This document shows positions 1-11,202 of a DNA stretch of 64,000 nucleotides, piece by piece (position 1 is the first letter of the stretch; each line of letters opens with the position of its first letter). The notes under the pieces were generated by a model that worked only from the letters and a program-made list of their open reading frames with translations, was not told where the DNA came from and did no database searches. The DNA is from Tethya wilhelma. Its lineage: Eukaryota; Porifera; Demospongiae; Tethyida; Tethyidae. The stretch is from the NCBI GenBank assembly GCA_964030475.1, contig CAXIPT010000004.1, positions 2,758,639 through 2,822,638 of the forward strand, in the 5' to 3' direction. The translations under genes were made by a program, and so were the position numbers.

Positions 1-108
1 AAAAGGAGATGATCAACATACAAACTGTTGCAAAAAAAGTGCTGTAGTGAACAAACAAGCAATCTTTTTTTCTATTTTCTTTATACTAGTAACTACTTTC
101 CATCCTAC

Positions 109-252
109 CTTTGTTGACCTGGCGTGGTATTCTAATGCTGGCCCCTCTGTGAGCTACTCCAGAGTTGAACCTATCAATGTGAGCTGTTTCATGAAGACCG
201 GTCAATCTACGTTTGTTGTCCTCACCCTGGGTGGGAGAGAAAGAGAGAGAGA

Positions 253-298
<46 letters not shown>

Positions 299-2077
299 AG
301 AATTCATAACATCATCAAGAGACAAGGGTAACAAAGCAGCCATGCTTCGTGCTACAACCAAATGCAAAACTTTCTTGTAAGTGCATGTACAGCAGAATCC
401 TTTTTTCACAGAATGCCTCCTTATACACAATAGAAGAGAGAAGGCTCTAGGAAGAGGTCTATGGATGAAGGCTACTATCAAATGGACCATCACTAACGAG
501 AAATGGCAAATATGAAACAAGAATTCAAAGCATTTTTCATTTATTTCCTACAGCTAACTGCTTGCAACACTACAAGTGTGTATGTTGGTCTCATACCAGA
601 GTGGGATCGTAGAGCATGATGTGCTTCCGATGTTCGGAGGAGAGCTTTTCAATGGCTTTCTTTATCACTTCAAGACCACCGTCACCTCTCATCTCAGTGG
701 TACTGCAAGAGAGAGAGAGTATCATTCACTTATTTTAGCATTAGCAAAAAAAAAATGCCCAGCATTATTATTCCATGGTGCATAGATCAAACTGTGTTAG
801 TCTTACAAAACAAGTACATGCAAGCATGACTACATTTTTTAGTTCATATCAATTCACTAGCCAAAGTACAATATATTACAGTTTCAAAACTACATTGGTA
901 CTCTTTGTGAGAATGCTATTGCATCAATTCTTTTTCTAAAACAACTTAAAACGATAAACTAAAGTTCACCAAAGTAAAACCTAGAAATTTTTGAGTAAAA
1001 TTTTCATAGAATAGGGATTAAAAAAATTTTTGAGATTTTATTCTCAAGGATCGAGCAGCCCCCACCCCATAAATTACAATACAATCTCGAATTTTCACGA
1101 ATAAATTTTTAGAGATTGTGGCAATCCACTAATACAGCGAAATTTATACTCCTTGAAAATTTCTAGCTATATAGTATACACATTCACAAAGTACAAATCA
1201 GTTCCATATGGTGCTCACCTATAGTTAATATGTGCGCCAGCTCCATTCCAGTCTCCAGGCAACGGCTTTGGATCCAATGAACAGACCACACCCATATCTT
1301 CACACACACGATCCATAATGAACCTACACAACAATGATGTCATCATTACATCATATTAAATAAGCCATTCCTTCCTAGGAGTGAAACTCTTAATTTAGTC
1401 CACCAGAGAATGTTATAATACCATAAAGCAGGAAAAATTTAGCTTTTACAGATGTCTCTCATTTGCATTTTAACTTTTGCAGATGCGCCATCTGATGCCC
1501 ATACGTATATACTTTGTGGAGAATTTTGCTGATAGATTGTGATTCGCAAAACCCACAAAATTAATATTAAACCCTACAAAACTTTCCTGCTAAACGGTAG
1601 CAGATGCTTAACCATAGTCCACCAGAGGGTGGTAGGAGACCATTACATATTGTAGTCAAGATACTAGCTAAAGTCGATCTGGTTTGAGAATGCCGCCGGA
1701 AGTGAATTAATGAGATTCATAACCATACTTTTTATATGGGCCAAATAGCTAACTTTTGATTGGTAAGGTGTAGAAAGCTGAAAAAGCAACCAAAAGAACG
1801 GGAAGATCGAGCGCTTTCCAATGGTGCTTGAAATTTTGAAATCGGTTGGATATTTAGAAAGTTATTCAAGTTTTTCTACCGGCATTCTCAAACCAGATGG
1901 ACTTTAGTGGTCTTACCTCGCCACCCAGACCTGGTCTCCTAGATGTATTCCCTCACAAGGTCCGATCTGATACTCCCACTGGGAGGGCATCACCTCGGCG
2001 TTGGTACCACCCACTGCTATACCAGCGTAGAGACAGGCCTTGTAGTGAGCTTCAACCACCTGTAGGGTGATGGAAGT

Positions 2078-2140
<63 letters not shown>

Positions 2141-2581
2141 GTTTCTCTTTTTGGTAGAAGTCTTTTATTATCGTTGGTAATGTTTTGCATACTCAGCAAC
2201 TATTGAAGAAAATGATGAAATCAACAAGTCCTCTTCTTCCATCTTTGTTGCCTTCTCCCGGCTCTACAGTGGGACCATCTCGAGGGGGCAGAAGCTATTT
2301 GTCTTGAAACCCCGCTATGACCCCCGCGAGGTCAATCTCGATGACCCCTCAATAGAGGAACAGCTGCCAGAGCATGTGTCATCCTTCACCGTTGGCGACC
2401 TCTTCATCCTGATGGGTCGTGAGGTAGTCCCTGTCAATCAAGTCCCCGCTGGAAATGTCGCAGGGATTGCCGGACTAGAGGAGCACATCTTAAAGTCCGG
2501 CACCGTCTCCAGCTCACTCTCATGCCCAGCGTTTCGTCCAATGAGTTTCGCAGCTGCTCCGATCCTCCGTGTGGCCATCGN

Positions 2582-2668
<87 letters not shown>

Positions 2669-2897
2669 GTCCAGTGCCATCTATCCAAATATAAGTCGCT
2701 AGACACTTCTCTCCAATGTCCAAGGCCATGTATCTATCGTACACCACGTTGTCTAGGATATGAGCTGTAGCATTCTGAGTGGGCGTTGAATAGTGTCTCT
2801 TCATACAGCGTGGAAGCTGTTGGGCCGTCACACAGTTGGTTTCTGAGAGGAGTCGTACAGCGCGAGGCAGAGCACGGATAGCACTGCGTAGAGCCAT
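109..2897 (-). CDS. GLUL: Glutamine synthetase (type II), incomplete: 3' end off the window, internal exons missing
   Basis: Catalyses ATP-dependent formation of glutamine from glutamate and ammonia. Five exons read right to left: 2667-2897 (start, 77 codons), 1917-2059, 1219-1323, 597-702 and 109-226, each with GT-AG borders and compatible phases. Family landmarks are the [13 protein letters not shown] segment in exon 1 (here TYIWIDGTG), [39 protein letters not shown] and [20 protein letters not shown] with the RGASIRIPR strip. About 125 residues expected between the first two exons are absent; the interval instead holds microsatellites, an EFL1 fragment and the N join at 2581. The C-terminal exon lies beyond base 1. 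The first 40 residues are rich in Arg, Ser and Ala, lack acidic residues until position 19, and end in RHYS, like a mitochondrial targeting peptide. Identity is confident; organelle location is inferred. Confidence 0.93.
1668..1907. mobile_element. MITE with ~28-bp terminal inverted repeats (CTAAAGTC family)
   Basis: The left end CTAAAGTCGATCTGGTTTGA is matched in reverse complement at the right end (about 1880-1907). The interior has no reading frame and includes a 'taacttttgattggtaag' stretch shared with a related element at 44648-44922 and with 63145-63210. The element sits in an intron of the glutamine synthetase gene. TA dinucleotides sit at both ends, as in Tc1/mariner-type elements. 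Confidence 0.7.
2082..2138. repeat. TG dinucleotide microsatellite
   Basis: Uninterrupted (TG)n of about 57 bp directly upstream of the glutamine synthetase exon acceptor at 2060-2061. It borders the misplaced EFL1 exon and is a likely point of assembly collapse. Confidence 0.95.
2197..2580 (+). CDS. EFL1: EFL1-like GTPase, single exon fragment
   Basis: EFL1 is the cytosolic EF-2-like GTPase that, with SBDS, releases eIF6 from new 60S subunits. This exon starts after an acceptor at 2191-2196 and is open to the N at 2581. It encodes the segment with [21 protein letters not shown], then [23 protein letters not shown] and ILKSGT, typical of EF-2 domain II and the EFL1-specific 'LMGRE' stretch. 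It lies on the opposite strand inside an apparent intron of glutamine synthetase, between a TG run (2082-2138) and an AC run (2582-2666). No other EFL1 exon is in the window, so it is probably a misplaced contig end and not a nested gene. Confidence 0.82.
2582..2666. repeat. AC dinucleotide microsatellite next to an N join
   Basis: About 85 bp of (CA)n runs from the single N at 2581 up to the donor of glutamine synthetase exon 1. Contigs joined here are unlikely to be true neighbours. Confidence 0.95.
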
Positions 2898-3268
2898 GTC
2901 GTCTTTTGCTTGGCGAAAAGGCTTGGTTGTTTACAAATGGAGGGTTGAGTACAAATTATACTTACTTCTTGAAGAGGTGGTATATCACCTGTTGAACACA
3001 ATGAGGTGCTTTTATGTGATTATTCATGAAAATGGACACCACGTGGTAATTTCCCGCTAAAGAATACAAATTATTGCGCATGCCCAGATCAGATATTGTA
3101 GCAGAGTGGAGCAACGACCCTTTATGACAATTCATTTTACCTTTTCATAGATCTATGCTGATTAACACTACCTAGAAGACTATCAGGTATATACTTAGAC
3201 TCTTCTTCTCACTTTGTACTGAAGCACTAAAACATTTGTAAACTGCTGATTCCTCCCAGGAATACAGA

Positions 3269-4505
3269 ATGAAGAGCTTCCAGTGGTGTGTGGTGTTTGT
3301 AGTATCAATTCATACCTGTGTGTAGCTACCACAGTCCACTGTCAATCCAATGACTGTACACTTGACAGTATAAGGGCCAATTTGACTGAAGCCTGTCGAA
3401 ATGAAATTGATGTAAGGAGAAGATAATGAGGGCCATAGGTCCGAAGACAATTCCATTGTATAATATTATGTTGAGCAGTGATAGTGTCCTTGCCTCATTA
3501 CCATGCAGGCTCCTCTCTTGCTAACATTTTTTTTGAAAAGGGGGGAGGGAGGTCTGAAGCTGTAAATATTGATAGCTTTGTATAAATTATAGTAGATTTT
3601 AATTCTGTATCATAACTATTATCGTAATACATGCACAATAGGCTAACGAGAGTCCATCATTCAACGATCCTGTGTTTGAAAGCTACTGCAGTGGAAACTG
3701 CTATCGTAATTATTACTGTGCACTGTCCGAATGCCCAGAGTTGATGGAGTTCACAAATTATGCAAGAATGAGTATGCATGCATGCTGTCTAACAAATACA
3801 CACATACAGTCATATCTCCTAGCCTCATAAACCAGTCCCTCCCCATGCTTAGCAATAAGCATGGCGGGGAGGGACTGGTTTACGAGGCTACATATCTCCT
3901 ACAGAGCTAGCTAGAATAAACATTGAAATTGCATTTTTTTTCAAGGGAAACAAATTTCATATCATTGCAATAGTACTACATGGTGAAATTCATGAATTAT
4001 ATTTTCAAGGGTTCCCAAAATCCACCAAAAAATGTGAAAATTACTTCCCACAAAAAAATGCCCCATACGGTAGTTAGTCTTGCAGGCCAACCCTTCTCAT
4101 ACAAGGAAGGGTTTGATCTATGAACAGCAAATATAACATGCATGACTCCAGAATGCACAACTCATGCACACACATACAATATCATAATATACATGTATAT
4201 ACCGCTAAAATTGTACAGGTTGTGCAGTCAATGCTATGGGTGTTCGTTGTCTGCCATTCATTGCTAATAGTTCTGAAGCTATCAACGGTGTGGTTCTAGC
4301 CTGCATTAATGGAGTTCAGACTCCCAGGAACTGTTCTAACCCAGAGTGTGGAGATGCTATACAACAGGTATAGTATGTAGGAGATCAAGATTCAATATGT
4401 GTTTATAAGTTATAAGTTCGACTAGTTATGGTATATACTGTACTGAGCGACTTTGCACCCAAAATAAACGTGTATGTATGCAAGAGTATATTATGTACTC
4501 TTGAT

Positions 4506-4542
<37 letters not shown>

Positions 4543-4754
4543 CACACACAATGCAGTTGGGGTGTTGTGCCAGGATATTCTCCACTCCTCCCTACATTTC
4601 TCTTGACGAATGTGGCCTCTCTCAGTGCTCCCTCAGAGAGCTAACCTGTGGAGGCTCCACCCCTGTCTATTCCCTACCCATGGTGATCACTAGTGCTGTA
4701 ATGGTAGTCATATATATAGTGATATTATCTCAACAGTTATGTAGAAGCGCATAA
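3269..4754 (+). CDS. Secreted cysteine-rich protein with hydrophobic tail, copy A (signal peptide frameshifted)
   Basis: Four exons: 3269-3411, 3642-3771, 4219-4377 and 4557-4754. I recognise no named family. The mature region carries about 14 cysteines in patterns such as YCSGNCYRNYYC, LACINGVQTPRNCSNPECG and LGCC, followed by CGLSQCSLRELTCGGSTPVYSLP and a C-terminal hydrophobic stretch suggesting a GPI signal or membrane anchor. Exon phases (0, 1, 0) and the last-exon sequence match copy B about 2.1 kb downstream. The ATG frame MKSFQWCVVFVVSIHTCV stops at a TAG within TGTGTGTAG; removing one GT unit restores frame with the cysteine-rich part. Either a real 2-bp slippage mutation or a sequencing error. 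Role unknown; secretion and surface anchoring are inferred. Confidence 0.65.
3821..3890. repeat. Foldback hairpin element
   Basis: A near-perfect inverted repeat: AGCCTCATAAACCAGTCCCT on the left and its complement AGGGACTGGTTTACGAGGCT on the right, meeting at a short loop around GCAA. It lies in intron 2 of copy A. The arm motif recurs alone near 23660 and 25105. Confidence 0.85.
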
Positions 4755-5355
4755 TATGGTATTATTATAAGGAACAGAAAATCCCTATTAAGTTATTACG
4801 CTGATACACTCATACTGATTAAATTTTATCTATTCATACCTATTATAATGTATAGTCTATAATTATGTTATAATTGTACTGTAATGTTTTGATCCCCAAC
4901 TTATAGGTAGCATTGTATAGGTAAGGTACCAGTACACATTAGCTGAGGTGGCTTTTTGTTTGTCACAGTGTGTTTCTGCTCTTTGAACTCTGTAATTGAC
5001 CCTCCTTTTGTCCAAACAATGAAATCATAATTCGTGTTATGCATTTAGAGTGATTCCATGAATGCTAATCATAGTTTAGTCAAAGGATGTGATATATAAA
5101 AGTGCAATTAATCATCATATTTACCACACCTATATTGTTGTAGTTCCATCTTTAGGTAAAGAGCAGATTACAAAACTTTGAAGTGCAGTGTATTTGCCTA
5201 TAGCAACTTGAAAACAGTACTGAATAGTTCATCTAGCTATAGTACAGCCTTTGCAAGAAGTAAGTACTAAGTCAGGTAGTAGTTGTGCTATCTTGTGAAT
5301 GACTCTACTTTGTATTATTGTGATTTTTCAGTAAACCACTGGATTGATTGAGAAA

Positions 5356-6663
5356 ATGAAGATGGTTTCTGAGTGTCTTGTGGTTGCCATGCTATTGCTA
5401 TGGAGTGGAGTGGTCCACTGTCAGTTGTGTGATACTCAAGTTCGTGCTCAGCTCAGTGGAGGATGTAGATCAGCCCTGAATGTAAGTATATCACACACAT
5501 GTGATGATGTGAAGTTGTCCATAATTTTAGCCATGGGTAGGTATATCAGTTGTGTAATGTTGCCCATGGGCAATCATCATGCAATGGTTGATGTTGCCCA
5601 CTGTCATGGTCTAAATCAACATGAATGTTCCACTATACAGAGATTGTCAACTACTAGTCCCAGTGAAGCTGATCTGGCCACATTCTGTGATGGAAATTGT
5701 CTCCTTGACTACCACTGTAGACTGACAGAGTGTACCAACAACACAGACTCTTCTCAACAAATAAGACTCTGTACGTATGTAAACTACACACAATAATTAT
5801 ATTATTGGCAATACATGACTTGATCATGTATAGCTGTCTATGGCTATATAGATGTACGTATACTATAGCCCATATTATTAAGAGAGTGCACATAGACTGT
5901 GCATGAGTATATAGCCTTCTTCTCTCTAGCATCCATTCCAAACAACCATATGAGTTAAAGGTCACAGGTCGATCGAGGTCATTCCTCAACCACAAGCCTG
6001 GGAAGGCAGTAGAGATATAATATTATAACATTCATGGTTTTTCTTCTATTCAGCAGCTGCAGGGAATATAATCTGCAACATTATTAATTTTTATTTACTA
6101 GCTGATACATATTCAATTACCTCAGGGTGTGCCCGTGATGCCAGCAGCAGGAGGTGTAGGACTGTGAGGTTGGATACAACACTTCTCACTAACGTCACTA
6201 GGGATTGTCAAGATGCTGGAGTCAACTGCACCAACTCTGAATGCAACACAGCCATCAATGAGGTACTAATTTTGTTGAAGCAATTTGGCTACTAATAAAG
6301 TAACTCTAACAGTAAAAAAATAAAGACTTCTGTATATTCAGGCTATAGAGCATAATAATCAATCAAGTTTAGTAATTAAGCCTCTTCCAGTTTGTCTTAC
6401 GGTGTCCCTCACAGTTTCTTTGAATTATCAACATCTCCGACCACAAACACCTCTGTGTAGATCTTGTAATCTTCTTCAGCACCATGATTGTAAGAGATTA
6501 TACATTTCTAGGTTACAGATTTAGTCAGTTTGAGAACTTTATTGTTATAATCAATGGGTAAGAGATTAGCATCACACCATTTCTTGGTTCTCTTTTAATT
6601 TGGTGCTTGTTTATAGTAGCAGATTCAAGCCACACTCAGATGTATATGCGTGCACACACAAAT

Positions 6664-6694
<31 letters not shown>

Positions 6695-6917
6695 CACACG
6701 CACACACACACACACACTCACACACACACCACAGTTTGGGTGCTGCATTCAATCATTTAAAGACAGATTTCCATTCGAAGGTTGTGGTCTCTCTCCTTGC
6801 TCTCTCAGAGAGCTAACCTGTGGAGGCTCCACCCCTGTCTATTCCCTACCCATGGTGATCACTAGTGCTGTAATGGTAGTCATGGTGATATTATCTCAAC
6901 AGTCATCATACTTTTGA
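5356..6917 (+). CDS. Secreted cysteine-rich protein with hydrophobic tail, copy B (intact)
   Basis: Exons 5356-5481, 5641-5770, 6126-6262 and 6735-6917 with consensus splice sites. The ATG at 5356 opens a clear signal peptide (MKMVSECLVVAMLLLWSGVV) ending at HCQ. Cysteine motifs include HCQLCDTQ, FCDGNCLLDYHCRLTEC, VNCTNSECN and FGCCIQSF; the last exon ends in CGLSPCSLRELTCGGST, then a hydrophobic tail VITSAVMVVMVILS. Length is about 190 residues. It parallels copy A exon for exon, and the 3' flanks (5051-5097 and 7190-7240) also match, so the duplicated unit includes flanking DNA. Intron 3 contains an antisense relic of the PHYHIP-like gene. No domain name can be assigned with confidence. 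Confidence 0.72.
6395..6600 (-). pseudogene. Relic of PHYHIP-like gene inside intron 3 of copy B
   Basis: The strand complementary to 6395-6600 matches the 3' part of the intact gene at 8203-8832 (the region coding for the TEVFVVGDI and WCDDNLWPI segments), but with indels and no open frame. It shows that an ancestral unit held the cysteine-rich gene with the PHYHIP-like gene antisense in its third intron before duplication. Confidence 0.7.
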
Positions 6918-8202
6918 TGGACACAAACAACAGCTGTGTGTGTGTGTGTGTGTGTGTGAATAGCATTTCATACCTCCATTCCACATACTGCACAATCCAT
7001 AATTAATAGTTATTATGCAGCCTATTAATTTATCTTCATTGTTTATTGTCACCTCCCAATATTAATTTCATTTTAAGTACAATCATGTTTTTGTTTGTGT
7101 TCCTGTACTTTTGAACTCAATATAATTAATTTTATTATAACCGACCTTTTTCCACTAAATCAATACCCTGTATACTATTATGCCTTTAGAATGATTCAAA
7201 GAATGCTAATTATTGTTTAATCAAAGGATGTGATGTAAAATTGTCATCAATAGTTATGTATATTGAAGTGCAAGCTTTTATTTTGTGTTTGTCTACAGCA
7301 CTACTGGAGGGTTTTATCTTAACGATATCTGGAAATTATCTGAATCATATCTAGATTGCCAGGTCATATCTGAAGTTTATCTGAAATCAACTGAAAATTC
7401 GATATAATGTTAAGACAATGCTGCATTATCTTAATTCTATCTTTGGAAAAACAACATTATCTTAACTTTGTCTCAAACATCATTCAGATAAAAGCAGCAA
7501 TATCTTAANTGGAGTGAAGTGGTCCACTATAAGTGTCAGTTGTGTGATACTCAAGTTCGTGCTCAACTCAGTGGAGGATGTATAGGTCAGCCCTGAATGT
7601 TAGTATACAAGTAAAAAAAAACAACTAACATTGGAAATGTAATGAGACATAGGAATGGCTAAATCGTAAAAGAACAAGATGCTTGAAGATGGAATGGCTG
7701 GCAAAGTGTGTAAAGAATTATTCCTATGGGCAGCATGCATATGAGGGAGTCGACATGGGAAGAGAGTTCTACATGCAGCCAACAAAGGAAGAATTCTACC
7801 CTTATGGTTTCTCTCAGGGTGTGCCTGCGATGCTAGCAACAGGAGATAGGATAGTGAGGTTTAATTGACTCAACTTGATCTTCTCCTTGGCAATGTTGAT
7901 CACTAGAGACTGTGAAGTGCCAGAGTCAATTGCATCAACTCTGAATGCAATACAGCAAAGGTATACACAGTATATGCTATATAATTAGATACAAAAGCAG
8001 CATCGATTCATATTAACTATATATACAGTATACAATAAATATCACGATACATGCATTATGCATATATTGTAGCTAAATAATATCTGCATGATAATCACAT
8101 TATATACTATGAAAATATTACTGACACAAAAATAATTTGAAGAAGACGTGCATATCCAAGACTGCATGTGCAGTCAAGTTTAGTTCAAGCTTAGCAAGAG
8201 TA

Positions 8203-8832
8203 TTAAATTTTTTCAACTTTGTCCCATTCAACATCTTTGTCTTCCAAGTCCTCAATATCTCCTACCACAAATACCTCTGTGTAGATCTTCTGGTAATCTT
8301 CATCAGCACCACGATCATAAGAGACTATACATTTCAAAGTTCCACGTTTAGTCAGTTTGAGAACCTTGTTGTTCTTACGGATAGGCCAGAGATTATCATC
8401 ACACCATTCCTTGGCTCTTCTTTGGTGATCCTTTGCAAGTACAATGCTGATGTATTTCACATCACTAGTACTATTGCTGTAAAAGCTCTCAAAATACAGG
8501 TGGCATTCATTAACATCTCCAATGATTTCTTCTACTGGAATCTTTATCCTATGTTTTCCATGGGGTGAAATGGTTAGGAGGTCACCACGGTAAAGAAAAA
8601 CTGAAAAAAAGACTCCCATCATCTTTTTGCACTTAGATAGTAGAGGATGCCGGTATGAGTCGCTTACGCACTCTCCCAGTAACATGTCATCTTCCTCAAT
8701 CAATTTTTTCCTTTTTTTCTTTGTACAATGGCAGAAGTATGATATATGTTCTTGTTGCCTGTCCAACTCTTCCAGTTCCTCCCATTCTTTCTTAAGCTGT
8801 GCCTGCTGTGAATACAAAGTAGCTTCAGCCAT
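8203..8832 (-). CDS. PHYHIP C-terminal-domain-like protein, intronless, 209 aa
   Basis: A single-exon frame of 209 residues starting at the ATG complementary to 8830-8832. Residues 1-45 are charged and helical (EWEELEELDRQQEH), probably coiled coil, followed by a KKKRKK basic patch. The remainder includes VNECHLYFESFYSN, VKYISIVLAKD, the AKEWCDDNLWPI segment and YTEVFVVGDI. That order resembles the C-terminal domain of phytanoyl-CoA hydroxylase-interacting proteins, a family I recall as expanded in sponges; this is recollection, not a search result. It lies antisense within an intron of cysteine-rich pseudogene C. Cytosolic; function unknown. Confidence 0.5.
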   Translation of the reverse strand: MAEATLYSQQAQLKKEWEELEELDRQQEHISYFCHCTKKKRKKLIEEDDMLLGECVSDSYRHPLLSKCKKMMGVFFSVFLYRGDLLTISPHGKHRIKIPVEEIIGDVNECHLYFESFYSNSTSDVKYISIVLAKDHQRRAKEWCDDNLWPIRKNNKVLKLTKRGTLKCIVSYDRGADEDYQKIYTEVFVVGDIEDLEDKDVEWDKVEKI

Positions 8833-9240
8833 GCTGACTTTTGCAAGAACAACTCAATGAGCATGAAAGGAGCACAGACTTTGAATTTGCATGTGCTAAA
8901 AGGCAGATCTTCTATTCTACATGCATACACAATGTAGAGCAGCATTCACATCAATTATTGTGTAAACATGATGGGCATGAATATTTATAGAGAATAATTA
9001 TGTAGCATTCTGTCATAACCAGCAAAAAGACAACACACAATGCACATGTACACATGTGTGATTCTAAATTTAGTTTAGAGTCTAAATTTAGCTACAGTAG
9101 GGTACACTAAAGTATTTGGATGCTTTGTGTGTGTGTGTGTGTGTGTTATTCTAGTGCGCCAGACCCTTTGCTAGGAAAAGAAGGGTCTGGGATCATGCAT
9201 ATATACTTGACTTGTTCTGGCATGCCAGACTATAAAATTA

Positions 9241-9305
<65 letters not shown>

Positions 9306-9328
9306 TGCATGTGCATGTGTGTGTGCAT
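9241..9328. repeat. TG-rich microsatellite
   Basis: (TG)n with occasional C interruptions, immediately upstream of the exon 4 relic of cysteine-rich pseudogene C. The equivalent introns of copies A (4507-4540) and B (6661-6730) hold AC microsatellites on the same strand. Confidence 0.9.
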
Positions 9329-10040
9329 TTTCACTATGATGCATAATATGCATACATACACATATTGCAGTTCGGTTGCTGCATTCAATCATTTAAAGGC
9401 AGATTTCCATTAGTTTGAAGGTTGTAGCCTCGATCTCTCGGTGCTCCCTCAGAGAGCTAACCTGTGGAGGAACCACTCTAGTCTCTTCTCTACCCGTGGT
9501 GATCACTAGTGCTATCATGGTAGTCATGGTGATCACTAGTGCTATAATGGTAGTCATGGTGATAACTGTGATATTACTAGGGATTGACATTTAGATATGT
9601 ACATACGATGCTCTTCATGCAAGATGTATGATTTTACAGTAGTGTTATAGACTCAAGATTAATAATAATGAATCACATGCATTTATTATATAAAATCTTA
9701 GTTTCACAAAAGTGCATCTTTCTACACACAAAAGTTTCTAAGTGAAAATTCTCTAAAGCTTATTGACATAAAATTGCAGTTTCATATTTGATTATGCATA
9801 TTGTTTGTTGTGTCATCCCATTCTTATTTCAAAAAATGGTACTGTTATTACTGTGCATCACCATGAAAAGCTATAGCTTCTGTTCACATTAATCTTATCC
9901 ACCTCCTATATAACACAAATTAATTCTTAATAAACCACTATGATCTTGTAGTACAAAATGAAAGGTGGGGTTATTGGGTGCATGTGATTGTCATGTGACT
10001 AATAATCTGATTTTGGTCACAGTTCATTTCTAATTGGTGC

Positions 10041-11186
10041 TCACTCAGCTTGACCTTTGATCCCTAATTTCATAGTATCTTGCGGAGCTCTTTGAACCCA
10101 TTCTGTCCACGAACCCTGCATTGACAATGACATCATCTCGACATTATACATACAGTGTACTAGCAATGATCGACATTATCTTTACATCATACACTGTAAT
10201 AACAATGAAATCATCCTTACATCATAGATCGGGATATCTTTGTTGAGCATGTAACCAGCAAATGCTACAACAGCTGCAGTGACTCCACTCCCACACGAGG
10301 CGACCATCGGCTGAGACAAATCAACACCAGCCTTTTCAAACTCTGCATTAACATGATGAGAGAGTTAGAGAAGACATTTACATTCATTCTGCAGAATCAC
10401 CATAGATATTATACACTACGTACCACTAAACTTGTGTAGGCTAGAGTTGTGAGCATACGTTGTAAATTTTTGGACACTATATAACTACATATATACCAAT
10501 AAGCTTATTACACAACTAATATTAGGAGAGATTCAACCATTGAGCTTCTACTATCTATAATTCAACAAATATTACATAGAGTTGTGAGCAAATTTCTGTC
10601 ATGTACCAGTAAACTAAATTACTTATTGAGTAGCTACAAAATTTAATACTTGGAGGGATTTAACAGGTGTTTGAGTTGCACAATCTTCACCTAATTACGG
10701 TACCCATAAGGGTTACTAAGTATGAGCAAACTTTTTGTAGCAAACAAAAATAAGTTTGGAAGTAAGCAGGTGAAATGGGACTAAAGTGCTTCCCCTTCTA
10801 CACCAACAAGATGTGCATAAAAATGACAATATAATGTAATATGCATACCTTCCTGCAGTTCATGCTTGCTCTTCAAAATCTTGGTGGTGGGATTAATGAG
10901 AGTGTAGAAAGGAATGTTAATTGCTCCAACCATGTGACCACTGGGTAGAGTGGGGCGTGGTTCTGGTGAAGTGCCAGAAAAACGACCCTCTGACCTTGCA
11001 TCAATGACCTAATAGATGATGAAAAATCACCAACATTAGAAGTCTTGTGTATAATAATGATCAAAAATTTGAAGCTACATAGAAGTGTAACATCAAAGAC
11101 AGAAGATAATAATTTTATTATTATAGTTACCTCCCTGTTAGCATTGCATGTGCTAGTTACCATTGAAAGTGACACCGCAATAATTA
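10041..11186 (-). CDS. MPST: 3-mercaptopyruvate/thiosulfate sulfurtransferase, C-terminal half
   Basis: Transfers sulfur from 3-mercaptopyruvate or thiosulfate via a cysteine persulfide. Exons read right to left: a probable 56-nt exon 11131-11186 (less certain), then 10849-11008, 10221-10342 and 10041-10115 with TGA at 10041-10043. Landmarks are VIDARSEGRFSGTSPEPRP, GHMVGAINIPF, DLSQPMVASCGSGVTA with the catalytic Cys, and the closing YDGSWTEW spread over the last two exons. The CGSGVTA loop is the mercaptopyruvate-type sequence; rhodanese proper has CRKGVTA. The N-terminal half is at 17400-18508 on the other strand, and the two halves complement each other without overlap, so they are probably one gene split by scaffolding. 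Confidence 0.9.
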
Positions 11187-11197
11187 CTACAAATGCT

Positions 11198-11202
<5 letters not shown>

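Larger units (their letters stand above)
7510..9596 (+). pseudogene. Cysteine-rich protein family, copy C (pseudogene)
   Basis: Relics of three exons are visible. An exon 1-like stretch at 7510-7605 matches copy B from TGGAGTG onward, but with a 4-bp insertion before the CAGTTGTG stretch, another small insertion, and a donor changed from GTAAG to GTTAG; its 5' end is cut at the N at 7509. An exon 3-like piece lies at 7815-7962. An exon 4-like piece at 9371-9596 begins FGCCIQSFKGRFPL, then hits TAG and shifts frame; it also holds a duplicated GTGATCACTAGTGCTAT unit near the tail. Exon 2 was not found. An intact antisense PHYHIP-like gene lies in the third intron position. Confidence 0.75.

Noticed and set aside
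2017..2897. Long Cys-Val or His-Thr repeat reading frames here and at 4403-4585, 6600-6816, 9120-9413, 15370-15609 and elsewhere
   Set aside because: They are translations of AC/TG microsatellites in alternate frames; only the splice-bounded segments at their edges are coding.
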